A stretch of DNA of 64,000 bases from Pterobdella sp. o SKG-2022 (GCA_964035795.1 OZ038327.1:803127-867126); one strand, 5' to 3'. Counted from the first letter of the stretch, positions 45,010 to 63,873 are shown. Made by a program: numbers and translations. Notes: generated by a model not told the origin, from the sequence alone.

Positions 45010-46080
45010 ATATCTCTGAACAAAGCTGGAGTGAAATAAGCTTAAAAGAAATCACGAAGACATTAAATAAATCCCATAAGTGGAAATCTCCTGGAATAGA
45101 CCAAGTTCCTAATTTCTGGTTAAATATCTTACACTTGATAAATTTCAGACTGGCTTCGAATTTTAACGAAATTTTGAACAGACCTTACTTAACGCCAGAT
45201 TGGCTTTGCCAAGGTACTACATACTTACTTCCCAAAAAAAATGATACTGACCATCCAAAAAACTATCGTCCAATTACGTGTCTTTCAACAATCTTTTAAC
45301 TTCGATACTATCAGAAAGAACCTACAAGCACATGGAAGAACATAACCTTTTCCCGATAGAACAAAAAGGATGCAGAAAAGGGTCTCATGGTTGTAAAGAC
45401 CAACTTTTCATGAATAAAATGGTTTTAGAGAATACAAAAGCAAAGCATCGTAACTTAAGCACAGCATGAATTGATTATAAAAAAGCGTTTGACAGCATGT
45501 CTCATACATGGATACAATTGTCTTAAAATATTCAAATTATCACCCATTTTCATCAACTTCATCAAAACTACAATAAAATTATGGAATACAAATCTTTTTC
45601 TTCCTCACTCTAATGGCATCTTTTCTTTCTTTGGTTTAAAAATAAAATGCGGTATCTTTCAGGGCGATTCTTCATCTCCACTTCTTTTTTGTATGGCACT
45701 CATACCTTTATCAAAACTCGAACAAAACCAGGTATGGTTATAAGATGAAAGAAAAAAATATAAGCCATCTGTTCTATATGAATGACCTACAAATTTATGC
45801 TTCAAATGATGGAGAGTTAGAAGGAATGCTAAAAACCATCAAGAAGTTCAGTGACGATATCGGTATGGAATTTGGTCTCAATAAATGTGCTAAAGCTTCG
45901 TTCAAAAAAAGAAAACTATCTTATACTTCTGGAATAAAACTCAGTGATGGAACTATTATTAGAGAGTTAGAGCAAGAAGAAGTATATAAATATCTCGGAG
46001 TAAACGAAGGAAGTGAAATAAAACACGCAATGATGAAAGAAACTAAGAAAGGAATGTATCAGAAGAGTAAGAATCATTAG
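45010..46080 (+). pseudogene. Reverse transcriptase domain of the R2/R4-like element
   Basis: Motifs in order: KSPGIDQVPNFW, NYRPITCLSTIF, EQKGCRKGSHGCKDQL, IDYKKAFDS with the catalytic Asp, KCGIFQGDSSSPLLF, and FYMNDLQIYA. The last should carry two adjacent Asp; the first has become Asn, which would destroy catalysis. A TGA follows LSTA (45468) just before IDYKKAFDS, at a position that is normally Trp. Frames change near 45298, 45520 and 45743. Confidence 0.85.
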
Positions 46081-46226
46081 AAAGACAGAATTGAATTCAA
46101 AAAACCGAATAAACGCAATAAATACAATAGCAGTGCCCGTAATATCTTATAGTTTAACATAATTAACTGGAATTTAAATGAAATAAAAAGAATAGACACT
46201 AAAATTAGGAAACAACTTGTCACAGA

Positions 46227-47273
46227 ATGCATCATCCAAAATCAAAGATAGACCGTTTATATTTGCAACGTAACAATGGAGGAAGAGGGTTAATTCACTT
46301 GGAAAATTTTTATAAATCACCAACAATAGGACTTTTTCATTACTTAAGCAATACTGAAGACTGGATGCTTAAGCTAGTTCATCTCTATGAAAATTCAAAA
46401 AAACTTCACGCAATAGTTAAAGAAGCCAATAAATTCTCTCGAGAACTTTGCCTCAACCCTGTAGACAATAATGCACTGAAACCAATAGAGTTCTCAAAAA
46501 GATTAGAAAAAATTGCAAAACATGAAAGTATGAAAAGGCTCGAATTCAGCTGGCACGAAAAACCTCTGCATGGAAAGTTTACAACAAGATGATGTTGATA
46601 CTAAAGCAACTCACCAGTGGCTCACCAGCTCTGGATTGAAGGCGGAGACTGAAGGATTTATATTTGCGGCTCAAGACCAAAGCCTTGTCACCAAGAACTT
46701 TCAGGCAAATATAATCCGAAACGGAACAGACCCCAAATGTAGGTTCTGTGGTGAGAAAGTAGAAACTATTGATCACCTTATTTCCGGATGCTCTGTTCTC
46801 ACACCTGGAGAATACAAAAGAAGACACGATAGGGTAGGTCAATATTTTTACTGGAGAATCTGTACCACTTCAAAGTGAATACAAGAAAAAACTGGTATGA
46901 ACATCATCCGGAGCCAGTTACGTGTGGTCCAAATTTCACCATTCTTTGGGACTTCCCAATCCAGACTGACCGAACAATACAAGCCAACCGACCAGACATT
47001 GTCGTAAAGGATTTTCTAGGCAATGTCTGTTATCTAATTGACATGAGCGTGCCATCAGATAAAAATGTGTCATCCAAAACATTTGAAAAGCTCTCCAAGT
47101 ATAAAGACTTGGAGATTGAAATTGGCACTTCAGAGCTAGAACTATCCCAGTCTGGTAAAGAAAAGAACCAAAGAATTTCTCGACAAAATACTCGGCAATT
47201 CTTCTCTTCAAGAAATCAGAAGATAGTTCTAAGCGGCACAGCCCATGTCCTCAGAAAAGCCCTATCAATATAA
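46227..47273 (+). pseudogene. Zinc knuckle and restriction-like endonuclease part of the same element
   Basis: MHHPKSKIDRLYLQRNNGGR marks the thumb-to-linker region. CRFCGEKVETIDHLISGC (about 46739-46792) is the CCHC knuckle that precedes the endonuclease in R2-type elements. RPDIVVKD followed by LIDMSVPSD (46991-47056) fits the PD-(D/E)XK restriction-like endonuclease core that nicks the target. The last frame ends at 47273. Frame changes occur near 46580 and 46876. Confidence 0.8.
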
Positions 47274-47345
47274 GTCCCAATTTCACTCATCTGAGTTCAC
47301 TAATAGTAACCTGATGTTTAATCTTATAACTAGCATTTCAAAAGA

Positions 47346-48286
47346 AAAAACGATAATAATAATAATAATAATGATGAATTATTTTTTTCGCCATCTTGTT
47401 ATTAGTTGAAAATGTAAAACTAAATTCTTTTTTGTTTTTTATAATTATACCATCAATAATAACAGAAATAAATGTTATTAGAATAATAAAAACAATAATA
47501 ATAATCATTATTATTATTAGGCTTAATCATATCATTGTTATCATTCCTCTCCATCATATCAAATATCATTATTACTACTAAGACTTTTATAGCGCACAGT
47601 TATCAATTCAAGATTGCTTGAGAGGCGTTCAGTATAGTACAAATAGTTTTATGATTATTATTTTTTTGTTGATATTATTGTTGCTTTTATTCAGATTGCT
47701 TTTTTTTATTTAATATTATTATGAAGACTGTTTATTATTATTATTATTATTGTTGTTAATATCACTATTGTTATTATTTTTTTTACTATTATTGTTTTTA
47801 TATCATTAATATTGATATTATTTTATTATTATATTCTTAAGCATTGATCGATAAATAGCACAAATACGCCAATCTGAACTGATAATAAAAACATAGAAAT
47901 AATAGCAATAATAAAAACAATAACAATATTGAAATATTAACAACCTAGAGCAATAACAATAATAAAAAATAATAAAAATGACAATATGAGAATACTAACA
48001 ATGATAGAGGGAAATAGTGGTGATAGAATGACAAAACTACTTAAACTGTATAAGAAACATTAATACTAATAACAATAAAAACAATAATAATAATAAAAAT
48101 TATAATGATAATAATAATAATAATAAAAGGCTCAGAGTTCAGCTATGTGGTAATCTAACAGCGTGAGACAAACGGCAATAAAATTCAAATGCAGGAATAA
48201 TTTACATAGAACCATATTTTGGTTATTCATAATATAATGCACGCCTTTTTATACTGATTTTTTATAATATTATATTTTAATTATAG
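47346..48286. other. AT-rich stretch after the retroelement, with a SINE-tail relic
   Basis: ATT/AAT runs at 47352-47575, 47730-47830 and 48060-48130. At 47584-47640 the reverse strand reads CTCAAGCAATCTTG and then GTGCGCTATAAAAG, resembling the SINE tail module at 31957-31980. No gene is seen. Confidence 0.5.
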
Positions 48287-48372
48287 AGCAATTGACAAGC
48301 ACTGGTGTCTCTGTGGATTCCTCTGACCCATTTTCAATTATTTTAAAAATAGTTTTAAATTCTCATATTTAA
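48287..48372 (+). CDS. Possible exon ending in a stop (low confidence)
   Basis: After acceptor TTAATTATAG the sequence reads in phase 1 as EQLTSTGVSVDSSDPFS, then continues AT-rich to a TAA. The first 17 codons have ordinary non-repeat codon use. The phase matches the open end of the coiled-coil gene at 36950, so this could be its last exon, but more than 11 kb and a retroelement lie between. No family match is recognised. Confidence 0.3.
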
Positions 48373-49020
48373 AGTAGGTCAAGTAGATAGATAAATGGAT
48401 TAGAATTATCAAATTTAAGGGTGCAACTGGATCAATACTTTGTAAAGTGATTAGGTTTGTAGGTAGGTCGGTATCTAGGTCATGATAGATGGTGAAATAT
48501 GTAGATTGGTAGGTAGATAGATGGATAGATAGACACATAGACTAATAGATAAATAGATATCTCACTGCAAAAATAATAAACAATAAATAGCTAAGTTATT
48601 CAGAAATAAGATGAACAAATAGTTAGACAGATAACTAGATAGCTAAATAGACAACCAGACAGATGGCTAGAGAGATAATAAAAAAGCTAGATAGAAAAGT
48701 AAACAATTAGGTGGATATATGGGTAAAAAACAGACAAATAACTAGCAAATTAGATAGCTAGGCAGATAAATTGACGACTAGATAGATAAACTGTGTCCAC
48801 GTGTTAACGTTAAGTAAAACATTATTTTTATTATTATTATTTTTATAGTTATTATTATTATTCTTATTATTATCAATAAAAGTAGTATTTATTGTAAAAT
48901 GCTATTTATATAACTAAAAGGTTATTTTAATTAACAAAACATTGTTATTATTATTATTATTATTATTATTGTTATTATTTGGTTTTTATTGTTATTATCA
49001 ATACATTTTTTCACCTTATT
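48373..49020. other. Degenerate GATA/TAGATAG-rich sequence and ATT runs
   Basis: Irregular AGATAGAT, TAGATAGC and AGGTAGGTCGG motifs at 48375-48790, then ATT runs to 49000. No gene is seen. Confidence 0.5.
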
Positions 49021-49045
49021 ATGGCCGAGTCGAAGTATAATCCTG
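49021..49045 (+). CDS. Possible first exon of the 49-55 kb gene
   Basis: ATG then AESKYNP, ending in phase 1 at donor CCTG|GTTAGT. This is short, but its codons are non-repetitive in an AT-rich neighbourhood and its phase matches the candidate exon at 53586. Support comes only from frame and splice signals. Confidence 0.35.
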
Positions 49046-50046
49046 GTTAGTTTCAAATTATACATGAATATCAAAAATTATTTCTTTATAAAATCTTCCA
49101 GGATTTTATCATTAATATCACCAGTATTAACATTGTTTGTCATAATTTAAAGTGATCAAATAAAAATTAAAAAATAATTAACAAAAATTAATCGTAATTT
49201 ATCAAAAATAACAAAATAATACTTTTTTAGGAGATACAACTTTTCTTCTCAACTTAACCACTCCTTATATACCTTCAACAAAGCACGCCCACACGCACAC
49301 ATACAAACACAGTACACATATATAATTATTTTGTCTAATACCTATTTTAAGCAAAAAAAGATACAAATAATATAATAATTTTTTAATTATATTTTAAATA
49401 ATATGAAAAACATAAATAATTGCTATTTTAATTCAGATTAAATTCTATATAACATTGAAAGGAAGTTAATTTATTTAAAACTTCAACACACAAACATATA
49501 CACAAACACACGCACAAACACACAAAGACACATAAAAAGTATATTTAGCCATACTTACAATTATAAATGCAAATATTTCACAAATTATTGATTTATTTCA
49601 AAATGTGAGCTTGAATAAACATAAAAAATATAAATTTGTAAAAAAAAATGAGAATATAAATATTAACTTGGAAAGGTATTATGAATTAATTATTTGATAA
49701 TAAATATAGAATAATTTAAACAGTATGAAGATCAATGTAATGAATTATTTTTAAAATGTTTTTTTATAATTAAAAAATAATAAAAATTATTGGTGTAATT
49801 ACGAAGTTATAAACAAGGAGGTGTTCATAAAGGTATGCTTATGGGAACTTAACTTGAAGAAAAAAAATCATAACAATAAACATAAAAAAAAATATAAAAA
49901 AATAACAATAAACAAAAAAAATAAACATAAAAAAAAATAATAACAATAAACATGAAAAATAAAAATAAAAAAAAATCATAACCGTACTCATGAAAACTGA
50001 TTGAAATAATAAAAGCAAAACTAATAAAAAAACTATCAATAATAGC

Positions 50047-50255
50047 AAAAATAACAACAATAACAACAATAATAACAATAATAACAATAATAACAATAAT
50101 AACAATAATAACAACAATAACAACAATAATAACAACAATAATAACAATAATAACAATAATAACAATAATAACAAAAATAATAACAATAATAACAATAATA
50201 ACAACAATAATAACAATAATAACAACAATAATAACAATAATAACAATAATAAAAA
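50047..50255. repeat. (AACAATAAT)n array
   Basis: AAC and AAT triplets alternating with short-period regularity over about 210 bp. Confidence 0.9.
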
Positions 50256-50547
50256 CACTGATAATAGCAATAATAATCCCAATGAATATAAATGAGGTGG
50301 TTCGAAAAACCATTATTATCTGAATTTTATACCAATCAAGCTCTTTAAACGCATTTTTACATTACTATTGATAGAATGATAAAGATAACAACAATAATAA
50401 TAATAATAACAAAAATAAAAAAAAAATAAAAAAAATAAAAATAATAAAAATAATAATGATAACAATAACTTTAAGTTTCTATTTTTCAGATGTTTATCAT
50501 CATTATTGTTATTGATTTTTTCCATTATTCACATTAATACATTTTTA

Positions 50548-50690
50548 TTGTTATTATTATTATGTTTTTTATTGTTGTTATTATTATGTTTTTAATTGTT
50601 GTTATTATTATGTTTTTTATTGTTGTTATTATTATGTTTTTTATTTTTGTTATTATTATGTTTTTTATTATTGTCATTCTTATGTTTTTT
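50548..50690. repeat. 24-bp tandem repeat, about six copies
   Basis: Unit contains GTTATTATTATG followed by TTTTTTATT; one copy has lost a T and one has ATTTTTG in place of ATTGTTG. Confidence 0.85.
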
Positions 50691-50759
50691 TTATTATCAT
50701 AAAACTTAGAAAAGTCTTCTGAGAAACAGATAGTGTCCTACTGTTTTGCCTTGAGAAGA

Positions 50760-50866
50760 CTTATTATTATTATTATTTTTATTATTATTATTATTATTAT
50801 TCGAAATTGTATCATTTTTATTGTTATTATTGTTTGCATTCTTATTATCATTCTATTATTTTTTTG

Positions 50867-50897
<31 letters not shown>

Positions 50898-51055
50898 TTA
50901 TTCTTTGTTATAATTATTTTTAATTTTATTTATATTATTTTATTAATATTACTATTATTATTATTTTTCTTCCTATTACTAGTATTATTATTTCTCTTCT
51001 TCTTATTCTTATTATTATTATTATTCTTATTACTATTATTTTTTCAATTATTTTT
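50760..51055. repeat. Interrupted (ATT)n tract
   Basis: Mixed ATT, CTT and GTT triplets on the plus strand. Confidence 0.8.
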
Positions 51056-51177
51056 TGTTCTATTTTTAAGTTATGACATTGCTCAGGATCGTAAAACTAT
51101 AATTGTCTGACGCATTTTATTTTGTAACTGAAAAATACATAAAAAACACAATAAAAAATAATAAAAACAATGATATA

Positions 51178-51482
51178 AATAACAACAATAATATAAATAA
51201 CAACAATAATATAAATAACAACAATAATATAAATAACAACAATAATATAAATAACAACAATAATATAAATAACAACAATAATATAAATAACAACAATAAT
51301 ATAAATAACAACAATAATATAAATAACAACAATAATATAAATAACAACAATAATATAAATAACAACAATGATATAAATAACAACAATGATATAAATAACA
51401 ACAATAATATAAATAACAACAATAATATTAATAACAACAATAATATAAATGACAACAATAATATAAATAATAACAATAATTT
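51178..51482. repeat. 18-bp tandem repeat, about 17 copies
   Basis: Unit ATAACAACAATAATATAA in steady register, with GATATAA variants at 51368 and 51386. It translates as repeating INNNNN, which is an artefact. Confidence 0.95.
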
Positions 51483-51822
51483 GAATAAAAAATAATATCA
51501 ATAATGTTAATAATAACAATAATAACTAAATAAAAAATAAAAAAAAGAATAATTTCAAAAATAAATAAAAAACACAACCATGATAAAGACAAATCAAAAT
51601 AGCCTAAATAAATACAGTTCACGAAGTTAGTTAAAGGCCCTTCTCCACATGGAGCAGCATACAGATGGAGTTACCCACTTCTCAATATGACCTTGTTCCC
51701 AAAGTTGATTCAAGCTATGCAAAACTCAAGAATTAAGAACTGCAGAACTCAGCATCAACACTTGAGTTTCGAGGTTCTGGAATCTTCCATCACAACTACG
51801 TATTCTCAAAATTTTTTTTTTA

Positions 51823-51975
51823 ATTATTATTATTGTTGTTATCATTTTTTTATTATTATTATTGTTGTTATCATTTTTTAATTATTATTATTGTTGTTAT
51901 CATTTTTTTAATTATTATTATTGTTGTTATCATTTTTTTAATTATTATTATTGTTGTTATCATTTTTTTAATTAT
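51823..51975. repeat. 29-bp tandem repeat, about five copies
   Basis: Each unit contains TTGTTGTTATCATTTTTT followed by ATT filler. Confidence 0.9.
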
Positions 51976-52334
51976 TATTGTTTTTATTATTATTATCAAT
52001 ATAATTATTATAATTTTTTGTTATATTTATTATTAATAATATTGTTTAAATAATTTTTATTGATAATTTTATTATTATTATTATTATTGTGATGAAGAAT
52101 TTTGCAGTCATTTAGCAGCAGGTAGGGATAATTATGCTATTATTATATCTGTTGAATAGTAAAGAGAAGAATGGTAATAGTGAAAATGAAATAAACTAAA
52201 ACCTGGTGATGATAATGATAATAATAAAAATAATCATAATAATAATAGTGGAAATAAAAAAAAGAAAAAAAACGTAAAAAGGATGAGCATGATAGAAAGT
52301 GCTGAAAAAATGTGTAAAGCTATAACAAAAAAAT

Positions 52335-52341
52335 CAATAAC

Positions 52342-52402
<61 letters not shown>
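52335..52402. repeat. (AAT)n microsatellite
   Basis: Pure AAT over about 68 bases. Confidence 0.95.
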
Positions 52403-53009
52403 TATAAAAGTAATAATATAAAAATAATATAAATATAAAAAAAAACAAAAAGAAACCAACTCCGGGCAAACCATGAAGATCCCTCGTGCTTATAAGAATG
52501 GTGGTCAAGTAGAGATCCTATCTTTTTATCGTACCTCTTGAAGGCTTTCCAAAATATTTTTCGGTTTTTATTTATAATTTTATACATCAATCTATTTTTT
52601 TTTATTTTTTAATTATTATTTTTACTTGTTAATATTATTAATATCCAATATTATACCTAGAAATTATGAAAATAATTTTATTTATTTAATATTAAATTTA
52701 TTTATTATAAAAATATTTTAATCTTGTTTTTACTACTAATAAAGAGAGTTATTTGAATTAGAACAACGGGGTACATAAGATAGAAATTCTAATAATACCA
52801 ACAAAACTATTATTTTTATTTTTGTTTCCATTTTATATTTCTATTTTAATTGTTGATTATTATTATTTTTTGAAATTTTTATTTTGATTATTTTTTTTTG
52901 ATTTTTTTTTATTTTGATTGTTCTTTTTTTAATAGTTTCTTTCAATATTATAATTATTCGCATGTCAATAATATTTATATCACATATTAATGGTTTTGAT
53001 TTTGGGGGT

Positions 53010-53112
53010 TTTGATGTTGTTGTTGATGTTGCTGTTGGTGGTTTTGATGTTGTTGGTGGTTTCGATGTTGTTGATGGTTTCGATGTTGTTGGTGGTTTTA
53101 TTGATTTTGTTG
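53010..53112. repeat. Degenerate 18-bp GGTTTCGATGTTGTTG repeat
   Basis: Units containing GGTTT(T/C)GATGTTGTTG recur about five times with GGT/GAT variation. They read as GGFDVV on the plus strand and TTSKPP on the minus strand, but neither frame has flanking gene features. Confidence 0.8.
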
Positions 53113-53362
53113 GTGCGAGAATGTTGTGGCTCTTTTTTGTTGACGATGTTGTTGATGTTTTCATAAACGAAAATTTCAATTTTTCCCACATTTTTTCTCA
53201 TTTAAAACAAATTTTTAAGCTTCCAGTTAAAAATACTCGCTAGATGGAGCTTTGTCACAAACTGTTTCCTCCCATAATACCTTCCACCTATATTTTTCCC
53301 ATAGTTAGTTTTTTTCATAATATGTTAGAATCAATTTTTGACTTTATAAAATTTTTTATCTG

Positions 53363-53552
53363 ATACAGTTCTGTACTTCATAGAATTCTGTAACCCAACG
53401 GAATCCTGTACCCCATAAAATTCTGTACCACGGAGTTCTGTACACTATTAAATAGAGTACTACATGAAGTTCTGTACCTCGTGGAATTCTGTACTCCATG
53501 AAATTCTGTACCTCATGAAGCTTTGTACCCCATAGAATTCTGAACCTTATAT
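53363..53552. repeat. Degenerate 17-bp tandem repeat around TTCTGTACC
   Basis: About ten diverged copies of a 17-bp unit close to TTCTGTACCYCATGAAA, with one longer spacer near 53435-53465. It ends about 30 bp before the candidate exon acceptor at 53583. Confidence 0.85.
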
Positions 53553-53585
53553 CTCACCCCGAAGTATTTTTCTTCTCATATCCAG

Positions 53586-53644
53586 TTTTATCGTCCGAAG
53601 TACCACCTGATGTCATCACCAACTTACGCAGAATCGAAATCTAA
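53586..53644 (+). CDS. Candidate exon of the 49-55 kb gene
   Basis: After acceptor CATATCCAG the sequence reads in phase 1 as VLSSEVPPDVITNLRRIEI, then TAA at 53642. The codons are ordinary and non-repetitive. Joined to the exon at 49021 it gives MAESKYNP-VLSSEVPPDV. If it continues to 54148 instead of stopping, the only nearby donor in the right phase is GAA|GTACCA at about 53600, so splice choice is open. Confidence 0.4.
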
Positions 53645-54147
53645 AAAAAAATTTTCACAAGATATTAATTATAGGAATGTCAAAACAAAACTAAAAAATA
53701 ATTAAAAAAAACAGTAATAACAATGGAAAGATTCATAAAAAATTAAAAATATTGCTCTATATAAAGCCTAAATAAAATTGAAGAATGCGTAGAATGACTT
53801 ATGACGTGGGCATAAACAAAATATTTGTCAACATCGTTCTAATATTTATCAAGACCTGTAACAGCAAAGGTGGAGATTACTATTTATTTTATTTTTATAT
53901 TTATTTTTATTCCCATAAATGCTGTTGCACCCTTCACTCTTTTTCTTGATACCCATCATCACCGATTTCACATTTCTTACTATTACCTTCATTTCTTTCA
54001 TCATCTCCACCCCCATCATTCTCATCGCTACCACTCCCATCATCCTCCTTATCTCCACCCCCATCATCCTCATCATCTCCACCCCCATCATTGTCATCGA
54101 TTTTTTAATCAATATTTAATTTCCATGACCCTTACCATCTTCCACAG
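53645..54147 (+). other. Sequence before the 54.1-kb exon
   Basis: AT-rich to about 53870, then a CATCATC/CCCATCAT-rich patch at 53945-54100. It ends in the acceptor CATCTTCCACAG. Confidence 0.5.
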
Positions 54148-55328
54148 ATGGAAGCTCTGCAAAAATGGAGAGCAAAGGCTAGAGAGGAAGCTGAGAACAG
54201 AAGAGCTCATGGTAAATTCAAAAAACAATACATTATGATGAATGGAATATAATATTGATGTAAATATAATAATATATATAATTAATTTATATATAATAAT
54301 AATAAAAATTAATGAGGTAAATAATATTGAGGAATTCTTTTATTATAGGATTTTATTATTTCAAAAAACTCAAAAAAATTATGCATTTATAAGGGTGAGT
54401 TTGAATTTAAATAACAGCAAAAAGTACACCAATAAATCACCATTAAATTACGATAATACTTTCCCCAAAAACCACTTCCTTCAACCACCCTCCCAACTAC
54501 CTCCTCCTTCTACCTCCTTTTAACCAGCCCCTTTAACCACCTTCTTCAACCACCAGGCAAACTGGGATTGGGGAACTACCAGGTGAGCTTCTCCAGATAT
54601 AACGGCAACAGGCCGGAGCAGGGAATAAGGCCCATAGGTGAGGAGTGAAGGGTTTTGTGGCTTCATGTTTGTTTTTTTCTTTGATGTTTTTTTCACCACT
54701 TTGACCAACCACCATCACCCCTACCACCACCACCACCACCACCACCACCACCACCCCTACCACCAACCGCCATTTCCACCATACTTTCACCACCTCTCTT
54801 CCTTCTTCCCACACAGGCACCGTCTACGTAACAGAATCCGATATCTTGAATCACAACGTTGACATGGAAAACCTAGACTTGATCTACAACTTTGGCGAAG
54901 ACTACCTCTTGTCAATTGTGCCTTCATGGCCTGATACCCCAGGTGTATCTATGGCCTTCAACGAACCATCTCGCCAAGATCTATGGTCTGTGACTACTAC
55001 TCCTTGGGGTTCTGATGAAGTCTTCCTCGATGAGAAAGAAATGGGCTCCATCCTACCTCACAGGTTAGCGCCCAAAGACTTGGCAAACTGGAGTCCTCCG
55101 GTTGATTTACTGGGTACCGAGCCCCGAGCATCGTGGGCTACCAACCTGGCCAGAAATTGGATTCCTGATAGAGTTGTAAACCAAGCAAGTAACCTCCGAG
55201 GGCGGTTCGGAAGAAAGTACGAAGCGTTACCCTGCGAAGGAAGTAGTACAGAAGAGGATACAAACGATGAAAGTGAAGAACCACCCAGTAAAGAGGTCGT
55301 CAAGAAAAAGTGGTATTTCTGGAAGTAA
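54148..55328 (+). CDS. Unrecognised protein, C-terminal exons
   Basis: Three exons join cleanly in phase 1: 54148-54211, 54557-54637 and 54817-55328. They code for about 218 residues. Exon a begins with ATG (MEALQKWRAKAREEAENRRA, a charged helix). Exon b reads GLGNYQVSFSRYNGNRPEQG. Exon c runs from GTVYVTESDIL through DLIYNFGEDYLLSIVPSWPD and SPPVDLLGTEP to an acidic stretch (EEDTNDESEEPP) and the end KKKWYFWK. No signal peptide or membrane span is seen. An internal donor CAG|GTGAGC in exon b could give a shorter form. I recognise no family; it may start at 54148 or continue from the exons at 49021 and 53586. Codon use is far richer in C and G than the flanks, so coding is well supported. Confidence 0.7.
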
Positions 55329-56140
55329 TGGAAAAATTTTTTCCACAAAATATTTTGATATTTAACTATGTGCATATAAATATATACATTAAGGTAGTAT
55401 TAATATTAATAAAAATGATCATTAAATCAAAAAAAAATAAAAATCAACAAATGACTTTCATTCATGGATCTAACTCGACTGCCTTGCAAAATGTTTTTGT
55501 GATGAAGTGCTTGATGAAAAAAAACCAAGTTTTAGTACCCAATCTTCAAAAAATAATCTACTTGACAGATGTCGCTAGTGTGCAACACATTTCCAAAAAT
55601 AAATTGTGAGGTTGAATACATTTAGTAAAAAAAAGCAAAGATCTTTGTGGGTGTGGTTTGGTTGCGTGATTCCCGCAGAATTATGGAAAGAGGTTGGATA
55701 TGACGAGGGTCATGTGTTGGGGTAGGTGAAGATTGGGGAAGGCATGGCTGAAGTAATTATTGGAATTGTATGGGCGGTGATGCAAACAATGTTGGATATA
55801 AGATTCAAAAATAATTTAAACTAATAAACAATCAGTATAGTAATGAAAACTGCAATAAATACTAATATTAATAAATTTAATAAAAAACAAAAAAAAACAA
55901 AAAAAAACAAAAAAAACGAATGAAAAAACAATAAAAATAATAATGGAAACATTCATCTGAAGACGTCATCATGTATATTTTATTGACATCATTAGTATAA
56001 CCTACGTCAGTTTCCATCCATCATTTTAGTGTTTCCGGTCGCCCTTCTTACGTCACGCCATTTTATTTTAAATCCACTTTTATTTAAATGGCGTGGTATC
56101 ACGTGCGTATACACGTGTGAGTGATTAGTATGACGTCAAT
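55329..56140. other. Gap after the unknown gene
   Basis: AT-rich at first. 55440-55770 is unique sequence with short open frames but no recognised content. 55950-56140 is notable for GACGTCA, TACGTCA and TTTCCGG motifs. Confidence 0.45.
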
Positions 56141-57590
<1,450 letters not shown>

Positions 57591-57718
57591 AGGTCACACC
57601 GCATTCGGGTCATTTTTGTTTGTAGGTCAGGTTATGTTTGTTTGTAGGTCAGGTTGTGTTTGTTTCTAGGTCATGTAAGGTTTGTTTGTAGGTCATGTTA
57701 AGTTTTTGTTATAGGTCA
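57591..57718. promoter_or_regulatory. Array of six AGGTCA half-sites at 22-bp period
   Basis: AGGTCA starts at 57591, 57624, 57646, 57668, 57690 and 57713, all in the same orientation. The spacing of the last five is 22, 22, 22 and 23 bp, with GTTTGTTTGT-type filler between. AGGTCA is the nuclear-receptor half-site. This may simply be a 22-bp minisatellite; binding is inference. Confidence 0.45.
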
Positions 57719-63370
<5,652 letters not shown>

Positions 63371-63376
<6 letters not shown>

Positions 63377-63786
63377 AATAAATTATTATTTATATGCAAG
63401 GTCCAGCAATTACTCCCAATGCTCAAAATGATAACAACAACAAGAAATAAAAAAAAAAAACAAGAAAACAAAGAAATAAAAATAACTTAAGATGAATGGG
63501 AAGCATTCGGCAAAAAATAATGAAATAAAAAAAATAAAAGATAAAAAAATAATATTAATTTGAAAAAAAAAAACAAAAAAAAAAGAAAAAAAAGAAATCT
63601 AATGACAAAATTGAAATGAAGACTTATAGCATAATTACGTTTAAATAAAAAAATAAAAAACAAAATTGGGAATTCCAAATAAAAAATCTTATTATTATTA
63701 TTTGCTGGAAAACTGTTATTAACTTTTGAATCGTCATTGTTACTATTGAGAACAAAAAAATAAGAAAAAATAATTTGATCTCTATA

Positions 63787-63787
<1 letters not shown>
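63371..63787. other. A-rich gene-free stretch
   Basis: A-rich sequence with AAATAAAA runs. Nothing recognisable. Confidence 0.6.
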
Positions 63788-63825
<38 letters not shown>

Positions 63826-63826
63826 G

Positions 63827-63873
<47 letters not shown>

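Larger units (their letters stand above)
44816..47345 (+). mobile_element. Broken R2/R4-Dong-like non-LTR retrotransposon
   Basis: A degenerate single-ORF element with RT, zinc knuckle and restriction-like endonuclease in the order typical of early-branching non-LTR elements. It is 5'-truncated (no N-terminal zinc fingers seen) and broken by frameshifts and stops into pieces at about 44826-44950, 45010-45298, 45278-45469, 45471-45743, 45745-46080, 46227-46592, 46570-46878 and 46875-47273. (TAA)n flanks it on both sides (44776-44813 and 47352-47372). The Dong element of silkworm is known to insert in TAA repeats, and the layout here matches that clade. A 3' untranslated region of about 70 bp follows the last stop. 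Confidence 0.85.
49046..53585 (+). other. Repeat-rich 4.5-kb stretch, probably intronic
   Basis: Microsatellite-poor AT-rich DNA (49050-49850) is followed by several arrays listed separately. Two short non-repetitive islands, 51620-51810 and 52440-52570, look like old mobile-element or unrecognised sequence. If exons 49021 and 53586 belong together, all of this is one intron. Confidence 0.4.

Noticed and set aside
51178..51482. CRISPR-like array (also 4201, 25782, 51823, 57591)
   Set aside because: The repeats are directly abutting, without unique spacers, in a eukaryotic genome with introns.
51620..51810. Complex island around CTTCTCCACATGGAGCAGC
   Set aside because: Non-repetitive and possibly an old mobile element, but no ends, second copy or open frame could be shown.
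52440..52590. Reverse-strand frame KIFWKAFKRYDKKIG followed by LLDHHSYKHEG
   Set aside because: Short, without splice sites or recognised similarity; kept only as a non-repetitive island.
52841..53191. Reverse-strand Thr/Ser/Lys/Pro-rich frame (TTSKPP repeats)
   Set aside because: It is the complement of the 18-bp GATGTTGTTG repeat, with no gene context.
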